Shown piece by piece: positions 14,939-19,960 of a DNA stretch of 19,960 nt; positions within the stretch are counted from its first letter, which is position 1, and each line of letters starts with the position of its first letter. Made by a program: the position numbers and the translations under genes. The stretch covers positions 1-19,960 of the forward strand of contig CAJKCQ010000038.1 in NCBI GenBank assembly GCA_905198475.1, read 5' to 3'. A model generated the notes under the pieces. That model was not told where the DNA came from and made no database searches. It saw nothing but the letters and a program-made list of their open reading frames with translations. This DNA is from an uncultured Sutterella sp. (GTDB taxonomy: Bacteria; Pseudomonadota; Gammaproteobacteria; Burkholderiales; Burkholderiaceae_F).

Positions 14939-15979
14939 TCAGTACTTGTCGAAGTATTCCTGGACCTTCTTCCAGTCGGAGGTCTGCGTGAGCGAGAGCT
15001 GCAGCAGCACGCGGGCCTTCTGCGGATTCAGGGACTGACCGGCGACCCAGTGCATCTTCTGGTCGTCCACTTCGGCGTCCTTGGTGGTGGAGCCCGTCGG
15101 GACGCGCGAGGTGCGGACCACGACGACGCCGTCCTTGGCGGCCTGCTCGAGGACCGGCCAGATCGCCTTGTGGATGTTGCCGTTGCCGACGCCGGCGCTC
15201 ACGATGCCCTTGTAACCGGCCTTGACAAGCGCTTCGGCCTGTTCACCGCCCACGCCCGCATGGTTGTAGACGATGCCGACCTTCGGGAGCTCGTTGAGCT
15301 TGGTGACGTCGAAGGGCGCCGGGAGCTGGGCGCGCAGGCCGACGGCCTCATAAGTGACCTTGTCGTTGAAGATCCAGCCCACCTTGCCGAAGTTCATTGC
15401 CTGGAAGGTTTCGGGCTGCGTGGTGTTCGACTTGTAGACGTCGCGCGCGCCGATCACGACGTTGTCCATCGCGACGACGACGCCCTGCTCGGCGGTCTTC
15501 GGATCAGCGGCGGTGATCACGGCCTGGTAGAGGTTGCGCGGACCGTCGGCGGAGAGGCCCGTCGAGGGCAGCATGGCGCCCACGAGCACGACGGGCTTCT
15601 TGCAGCGGTTGGTGAGCTGCAGGAAGTACGCGGTCTCCTCCATCGTGTCGGTGCCGTGCGTGATCACGAAGCCGTCGTACTTGCCGCAGTCGCTCGCGAG
15701 CGTCTTGGCGAGCTTGAGCCAGACTTCGTCGGTCATGTCTTGCGAGCCGATCTGGGCGACCTGGATCGGGGTGACGTTGGCGATGTTCGCAAGCTGCGGC
15801 ACGGCGGCGACGAGGTGGTTCACCGAGACCTGGCCGGACTTGTAGGCCGAACCCGTCGCGGACTGGCCCGCACCGGCGATCGTGCCGCCCGTCGCCAGAA
15901 CGGCGATGTTCGGCAGCGCCATGGCGCACGACGAGGCGGCGGCGATGGCAAGGGCGACGAGCGAATGCTTGAGCTGCAT
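14939..15979 (-). CDS. ansB: Periplasmic L-asparaginase, type II
   Basis: Hydrolyses asparagine to aspartate and ammonia in the periplasm. The 346-residue precursor has a signal peptide (MQLKHSLVALAIAAASSCAMA, likely cut after residue 21). Active-site residues are T33 in ATGGTIAG, S80, T110-D111 in THGTDTMEET and K183 in ARDVYKSNT. C98 and C126 match the disulfide pair of E. coli AnsB, which together with the signal peptide marks type II rather than the cytoplasmic type I. The start has AAAGGAG seven bases upstream. Two hairpins, one a clear terminator, follow. The gene stands alone; it may supply nitrogen or fumarate (via aspartate), as known for type II enzymes in anaerobic growth. Confidence 0.95.
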   Translation of the reverse strand: MQLKHSLVALAIAAASSCAMALPNIAVLATGGTIAGAGQSATGSAYKSGQVSVNHLVAAVPQLANIANVTPIQVAQIGSQDMTDEVWLKLAKTLASDCGKYDGFVITHGTDTMEETAYFLQLTNRCKKPVVLVGAMLPSTGLSADGPRNLYQAVITAADPKTAEQGVVVAMDNVVIGARDVYKSNTTQPETFQAMNFGKVGWIFNDKVTYEAVGLRAQLPAPFDVTKLNELPKVGIVYNHAGVGGEQAEALVKAGYKGIVSAGVGNGNIHKAIWPVLEQAAKDGVVVVRTSRVPTGSTTKDAEVDDQKMHWVAGQSLNPQKARVLLQLSLTQTSDWKKVQEYFDKY

Positions 15980-16331
15980 GTGAATGCTCCTTTCTCTTCT
16001 CTGTGGTGGTGTTTCCGGAGGTCGATGCGCTTCCGGTTTGTCTGAGCAGTGCGTGACCGCGGGCGCGGCAAGGAAAGGGACGCCGCAGTGTCCCCGATCC
16101 GCCTGCTTGGGGCAATATAGACGCCGGGAGCGGAGCTCCCGGACGATTCGTCTCCTTTCCTTGACGGTGCTTCAAAGTCGTGCTCACCATACGGGCATCT
16201 ACCGATGCGCGGCGGGCGCGCCCTCCGGTAGTCCGCGCTCGTCCTCAGCGCACGGAGGCGCTTCATGAAGGCGTCACAGACACCCGCCTAAAATCGCCTC
16301 CGCTTCATATCCGCCGTCCACTGCGCTCCCC
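15980..16331. other. Divergent intergenic region between ansB and the Nudix gene
   Basis: I see no gene in these 352 bases. They contain a 7-bp hairpin CCGGGAG-CGGAG-CTCCCGG (16124-16142). A minus-strand TATATT (16114-16119), about 135 bases before ansB, could be a -10 but has no matching -35. A plus-strand TAAAAT (16289-16294), 38 bases before the Nudix start, is a plausible -10. TTGACGGTGCTTCAA (16161-16175) resembles an FNR half-site pair but with five instead of four spacer bases. Confidence 0.5.
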
Positions 16332-17024
16332 ATGTCCGAAACGCCCGCCATCTTCTTTCACCCGCAGCCCGACGAAACCGGCGCGCCCGTGCCGGTCTTC
16401 CGGCCGACGCCCGCAACGGCGCCCGGGACCTGGCTCGACCCGCAGGCGCGGGCGACCTATTCGGTGACGGAGCGCGCACGCCTTCCCGAGAGCCTCAACG
16501 GCGTCGCCTTCACGCACGAGTCCCTCGGGACGGACGACTGGGCGCGGTTCATAAGGCTCTACCGGGACTTCCCGGAACCTCCGGAGCCCGAGAGCCCCAA
16601 GCGCCGCACGAGCGGCGTCGTGATGGTGGAGCCCGACCACCGCATCTGGATCGTGCACCCGACCAATCAGTTCGGCGACGTCGAGGCGACCTTCCCGAAG
16701 GGGCGGCTTGAACCGGGCCTCACGCTCCTCGTCAACGCCCTGAAGGAGTGCTGGGAGGAGAGCGGGCTCGTCGCTCAACCCCTCGCCTACCTCTGCGACG
16801 TCGAACGCACAAAGACCGTCACGCGCTACTACCTCGCGCGGCGCACCGCGGGCTCGCCCGCCGACGTGAGCTGGGAGAGTCAGGCCGTGACGCTCGTTCC
16901 GGCCCACGGACTCCTCGACCTCCTCAACCGCCCGAACGACCGCAGGATCCTCCCCTTCCTCGCCGAGGCCCTCAACGCAGCCAATCAGCCGCACGGGTCC
17001 GGAAAACCGCACAAATCCCGTTGA
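16332..17024 (+). CDS. Nudix hydrolase with altered Nudix box
   Basis: Nudix proteins cleave nucleoside diphosphates linked to another group. In this 230-residue protein the box lies at 124-146: G124, then RLEPG, L130 where the first Glu is usual, then TLLVNAL, K138 for the usual Arg, E139, and EESGL (142-146). The metal-binding core (E139, E142, E143) is kept. About 90 residues precede the domain (acidic and Pro-rich near 80-90), so the N-terminal part may set specificity. The domain appears complete with strands before (VVMVEPDHRIWIVHP) and after. The substrate cannot be predicted. A TAAAAT box 38 bases upstream may be its promoter. The C-terminal tail (GSGKPHKSR) is basic. Confidence 0.8.
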   Translation: MSETPAIFFHPQPDETGAPVPVFRPTPATAPGTWLDPQARATYSVTERARLPESLNGVAFTHESLGTDDWARFIRLYRDFPEPPEPESPKRRTSGVVMVEPDHRIWIVHPTNQFGDVEATFPKGRLEPGLTLLVNALKECWEESGLVAQPLAYLCDVERTKTVTRYYLARRTAGSPADVSWESQAVTLVPAHGLLDLLNRPNDRRILPFLAEALNAANQPHGSGKPHKSR

Positions 17025-17042
17025 TTTCGCCCGAGTCCGCGC

Positions 17043-17058
17043 GATTTGTCGACAAATC
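17043..17058. promoter_or_regulatory. Perfect 16-bp palindrome upstream of argG
   Basis: GATTTGTCGACAAATC is a perfect inverted repeat with no spacer. It lies 19 bases after the Nudix stop and about 184 bases before the argG start. A related dyad, AAATC-N5-GATTT, overlaps the Nudix 3' end, and TCGACAAAGAATTT occurs nearer argG. It is not the E. coli ARG-box consensus. It could be an operator for an unknown regulator of argG, or part of a leader RNA. Confidence 0.5.
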
Positions 17059-17241
17059 CACGACTCTTGCGCAAAGGAGATAGGGTGAATGCCTTATGGA
17101 CTTTGCCACCACCCGGATAAAGGCCGCGCGGGCGGGCGGGAGCGCGCCAAAACCCGTTCCGGGGCGTTGATAATGATGGGCGGCCCGACACTCCGGGCGT
17201 TCTCGACAAAGAATTTAAGTACGAACGGGAAATCACAAGTC

Positions 17242-18573
17242 ATGTCTCAAACGATTCTGCAAAGCGTTCCGGTTGGTGAGAAGGTTGGCATCGCCTTCTC
17301 GGGCGGTCTCGACACGAGCTGCGCTCTTCGCTGGATGAAGACCAAGGGGGCGCTCCCCTACGCCTACACGGCCAATCTGGCGCAGCCCGACGAGTCGGAC
17401 TACGAAGCGATTCCCCGCCGCGCGATGGAGTACGGCGCCGAGAAGGCGCGCCTCGTCGACTGCCGCGCGCAGCTCGTGAACGAAGGCATCGCCGCCATTC
17501 AGTCGGGCGCCTTCCACATCTCCACGGGCGGCCAGCTCTACTTCAACACCACGCCGCTCGGGCGCGCCGTGACGGGCACGATGCTCGTGGCCGCCATGCG
17601 CGAGGACGGCGTCAACATCTGGGGCGACGGCTCGACCTACAAGGGCAACGACATCGAGCGCTTCTACCGCTACGGTCTGCTCGCCAATCCGAACCTCAAG
17701 ATCTACAAGCCTTGGCTCGACGTGACGTTCATCCGCGAGCTCGGCGGCCGCGCCGAAATGTCCGCCTTCCTGCAGAAGGAAGGGTTCAACTACCGCATGT
17801 CCGCCGAGAAGGCCTATTCGACCGACTCGAACATGCTCGGCGCCACGCATGAGGCGAAGGACCTCGAGCACCTCGAGACGAGCATGAAGATCGTCGACCC
17901 GATCATGGGCGTTCCCTTCTGGCGCGCCGACTGCAAGATCGAGCCCGAAGTGGTCAAGGTCGCCTTCAAGGAAGGCGTGCCGGTCGCGTTGAACGGCGAG
18001 AAGTTCTCCGACCCGGTCGCCCTCATGATGGAGGCGAACCGCATCGGCGGCCGTCACGGCCTCGGCATGTCCGACCAGATCGAAAACCGCATCATCGAGG
18101 CGAAGAGCCGCGGCATCTACGAAGCCCCGGGTATGGCGCTCCTCTTCATCGCCTACGAACGCCTCGTCACCGGCATCCACAACGAGGACACGATCGAGCA
18201 GTACCGCACGAACGGCATCCGCCTCGGCCGCTACCTCTACCAGGGCCGTTGGTTCGACAGCCAGGCGATCATGCTGCGCGAAACCGCCATGCGCTGGGTC
18301 GCCTCGGCGATCACGGGCGAGGTCACGCTCGAGCTGCGCCGCGGCAACGACTACACGATCCTCAACACCGTGAGCCCGAACCTCACCTACGAACCCACGC
18401 GCCTCACGATGGAGAAGGGCGACTCGATGTTCACGGCCGAGGACCGCATCGGCCAGCTCACGATGCGCAACCTCGACATCGTCGACACCCGCGCGAAGCT
18501 CGGCATCTACGCCAAGGAAGGCCTTCTCTCGGGCAGCGACATGACGCCGCTGCTCGCCCCCGAAGCCAAGTGA
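17242..18573 (+). CDS. argG: Argininosuccinate synthase
   Basis: Joins citrulline and aspartate using ATP, the seventh step of arginine synthesis, in the cytoplasm. It has 443 residues, the long form (E. coli ArgG 447). The ATP-binding P-loop is AFSGGLDTS near residues 18-26. NIWGDGSTYKGNDIERFYRYGLL, in the middle (about 133-155), TDSNMLGATHEAKDLE, and MSDQIENRIIEAKSRGIYEAPG are all family hallmarks of the long type. The start at 17242 follows the family N-terminus (MSQTILQSVPVGEKVGIAF). Only a weak GGGA lies upstream, 11 bases away. An in-frame ATG at 17089 behind AAAGGAG would add 51 residues; see the separate finding. A strong terminator follows after 82 bases. Confidence 0.95.
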   Translation: MSQTILQSVPVGEKVGIAFSGGLDTSCALRWMKTKGALPYAYTANLAQPDESDYEAIPRRAMEYGAEKARLVDCRAQLVNEGIAAIQSGAFHISTGGQLYFNTTPLGRAVTGTMLVAAMREDGVNIWGDGSTYKGNDIERFYRYGLLANPNLKIYKPWLDVTFIRELGGRAEMSAFLQKEGFNYRMSAEKAYSTDSNMLGATHEAKDLEHLETSMKIVDPIMGVPFWRADCKIEPEVVKVAFKEGVPVALNGEKFSDPVALMMEANRIGGRHGLGMSDQIENRIIEAKSRGIYEAPGMALLFIAYERLVTGIHNEDTIEQYRTNGIRLGRYLYQGRWFDSQAIMLRETAMRWVASAITGEVTLELRRGNDYTILNTVSPNLTYEPTRLTMEKGDSMFTAEDRIGQLTMRNLDIVDTRAKLGIYAKEGLLSGSDMTPLLAPEAK

Positions 18574-18655
18574 GAATCGTTCTTTTTCAGTGGAAACAAT
18601 AAGTTACGATGAAAATTCGCCGACTTTGATCCGCTGATCTAGAATGCGTTCCTGA

Positions 18656-18701
18656 AAAACCGCCTGAGACGCACCTCAAAGGGTGCCGCTCGGGCGGTTT
18701 T
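18656..18701. terminator. Intrinsic terminator after argG
   Basis: AAAACCGCCTGAG (18656-18668) pairs with CTCGGGCGGTTTT (18689-18701), 13 bp with one G-T pair. An inner GCACC/GGTGC stem (18671-18675 with 18682-18686) lengthens it. The T-run is four bases on the plus strand, and the A-run on the other side makes it usable in both directions. It separates argG from the CDF gene. Confidence 0.85.
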
Positions 18702-18800
18702 GTTATGGGCGCAGCAATCGGGAATTCGTTCTCATTTCGAGGCCCTTCTTCCGTTCGCAGGGAGACGTTTTATCTCCTTTCTCTTTGGGAGGGATCGTTC

Positions 18801-19823
18801 ATGACTCGGATCGAGAAGCAGGCAGCCGCGGGCGGCGCGGTGCTCGAGGACCCGCAGGAATTCTTCACTCACGGCGAGGGCGACAGCCCCCGCACGCATG
18901 CGGCACCCCGCACGAGGGCGTCCGTTCTCGGACTAGCCGTTCTTCTGACGCTCGGCTTCTCCGCGATTGAGCTCGCGGGCGGCTGGTGGGCGAACTCCCT
19001 CGCCCTCATCGGCGACGCGGGCCACATGCTCACCGACTCGATGAGCCTCTTCTTCGCGCTCATCGCCAACCGCATCGCGATGAAGGGCGCCGACGAGGCG
19101 CACAGCTTCGGGCACGGCCGCGTCGAGGTGGTCGCGGCCTTCGTCAACGGCCTCGTGATGTTGGGCGTCGTGCTCTGGCTGTTCGTCGAAGCCTTCGAGC
19201 GCATCCGCGAGCCCGCGGCCGTTTCGGGCTTCAACGTGATGGCGATCGCCCTCACCGGCCTCGTGATCAACGTCGCCGTCGCCTGGTCGCTCTCGCGCGA
19301 CCGCAAAAACGTCAACGCCCGTGCGGCGCTCCTGCACGTCATGGGAGACCTCATGGGGTCGGTGGCGGCGATCGTCGCGGGCGGCGTGATCTGGCTCGGG
19401 GGCCCGGCGATCGTGGATCCGCTGCTTTCGATGTTCGTCGGCGCCTTGCTGCTTCACGCGACCTGGACCATCCTGCGCGACTCGATCCGCATCCTGCTCG
19501 ACGGGACGCCGGAGAACACGGACTACGACGCCGTGGGCGAATACATCCGCTCGGTGCCGGACGTCGAGGAGGTCCACGACCTCCACGTCTGGACCATCGC
19601 ACCCGGTGAAAACGCCCTGCAGTGCCACGTGCGCATCTCGAGTTGGTGCCGCTGGCCCGTGATCCTTCACGAGATCCGCGAGGGCGTGAAGGGGCGCTTC
19701 GCGATCGAACACATCACGGTGCAGCCCGAATGGAAGTCGATGGACCCGTGTTGGGAGGTGCGGCGCGCGGACGCGCCGGCGCCCTGCCACGCCGGGACGA
19801 AGGGCGGAGCTCGACACGTCTGA
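18801..19823 (+). CDS. Cation diffusion facilitator, ZitB/CzcD-type zinc exporter
   Basis: An inner-membrane metal/proton antiporter that exports divalent cations. The 340-residue product has about six hydrophobic segments. The intramembrane metal site is formed by H75-x3-D79 (DAGHMLTDS) and H179-x3-D183 (HVMGDLMGS), a 2-His/2-Asp site that in this family favours zinc. The cytoplasmic C-terminal domain has VEEVHDLHVWTIAPGENALQCHV (from about 255). The start at 18801 has GGAGG eight bases before it; an upstream ATG at 18705 lies just past the terminator and adds unlike sequence. The C-terminal 45 or so residues are longer than usual and contain two Cys and a His. Zinc is the likeliest substrate, given the znu/zur locus in the same window. 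Confidence 0.9.
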   Translation: MTRIEKQAAAGGAVLEDPQEFFTHGEGDSPRTHAAPRTRASVLGLAVLLTLGFSAIELAGGWWANSLALIGDAGHMLTDSMSLFFALIANRIAMKGADEAHSFGHGRVEVVAAFVNGLVMLGVVLWLFVEAFERIREPAAVSGFNVMAIALTGLVINVAVAWSLSRDRKNVNARAALLHVMGDLMGSVAAIVAGGVIWLGGPAIVDPLLSMFVGALLLHATWTILRDSIRILLDGTPENTDYDAVGEYIRSVPDVEEVHDLHVWTIAPGENALQCHVRISSWCRWPVILHEIREGVKGRFAIEHITVQPEWKSMDPCWEVRRADAPAPCHAGTKGGARHV

Positions 19824-19918
19824 ATCGACCCGGGCTCCGGGCGCGGGTTATTCCTCTCCTCGGGAGCATGGGGAGGCGCAGGAGCGAATGAGATAATGTT
19901 CGGCGCTTCAACAGGATT

Positions 19919-19960
19919 GCCGCAGGAGTCCCCTTCCTTCAGGTGGGGGAGGAATGCGGC
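19919..19960. repeat. Hairpin resembling an IS200/IS605 right end, at window edge
   Basis: GCCGCA (19919-19924) pairs with TGCGGC (19955-19960), and inside it TCCCC pairs with GGGGGA around CCTTCAGG. The inner part (TCCCC-TT-CCTTCAGG-T-GGGGGAGG) looks like the scaffold hairpin at right ends of TnpB elements. No tnpB coding sequence lies before it: 19824-19918 is GC-rich with a possible -10 (GATAAT near 19892). It may be a solo remnant, an RNA gene cut by the edge, or a hairpin of other use. Confidence 0.4.

Noticed and set aside
14867..16045. A 392-residue plus-strand frame opposite ansB
   Set aside because: Antisense shadow; the asparaginase has all catalytic residues on the minus strand.
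16161..16175. FNR box for anaerobic control of ansB (TTGACGGTGCTTCAA)
   Set aside because: The spacer is five bases instead of four and both halves deviate from TTGAT/ATCAA, so the match is not better than chance.
1..19960. CRISPR array, rRNA or complete tRNA genes
   Set aside because: No regularly spaced repeats with unique spacers and no cloverleaf or rRNA-like stretches were seen on either strand.

Overview
This window looks like chromosomal DNA of a high-GC proteobacterium. The best fit is a betaproteobacterium of the order Burkholderiales, possibly a gut Sutterellaceae-type organism. That placement is an inference from the residue patterns of ArgG, TrpA-TrpD and PanF/YhdT and from codon bias; there is no rRNA gene to confirm it. 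Most of the window is ordinary metabolism and metal homeostasis, interrupted by one decayed IS200/IS605 insertion.

Layout. (1) 1-719: the 3' part of a family-4 uracil-DNA glycosylase, cut by the window edge. (2) 885-2689: yhdT-panF, a translationally coupled pair for sodium-dependent pantothenate uptake. (3) 2704-5975: a zinc-uptake locus, with znuA on the minus strand diverging from znuC-znuB-zur on the plus strand, separated by an AT-rich control region with tandem repeats. (4) 6064-11191, minus strand: a tryptophan operon read trpL (leader peptide) - attenuator - trpD - trpCF - trpB - trpA. The leader peptide was found by reading the minus strand: 29 residues, three consecutive Trp codons, then a hairpin that can pair with an intrinsic terminator. 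(5) 11334-11975: a beta-class carbonic anhydrase. (6) about 12000-13640: an IS605-type element with divergent tnpA (frameshifted and truncated) and tnpB (catalytic residues intact, but the reading frame runs through its right end), plus the hairpins expected of its omega RNA. (7) 13637-14766: a DraG-like ADP-ribosylglycohydrolase and a small unknown protein, with a palindrome in front. (8) 14939-15979: periplasmic type II asparaginase. (9) 16332-17024: a Nudix hydrolase with an altered Nudix box. (10) 17242-18573: argG, preceded by a perfect palindrome. (11) 18801-19823: a cation diffusion facilitator, probably for zinc efflux. (12) The last about 40 bases form a hairpin resembling an IS200/IS605 right end.

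How the genes work together. ZnuABC imports zinc, Zur probably represses that import, and the CDF protein at the right exports excess zinc; carbonic anhydrase is itself a zinc enzyme. The trp operon makes tryptophan from anthranilate. The genes for anthranilate synthase (trpE, trpG) are not in this window, so the attenuator here would control only the steps after anthranilate. Intrinsic terminators separate the blocks at 6005-6042, 14814-14862 and 18656-18701.

The most interesting points are the trp attenuator in front of a trpD-first operon with a trpC-trpF fusion, and the TnpB element whose right end supplies the stop codon of the neighbouring gene and whose predicted guide lies in that gene.
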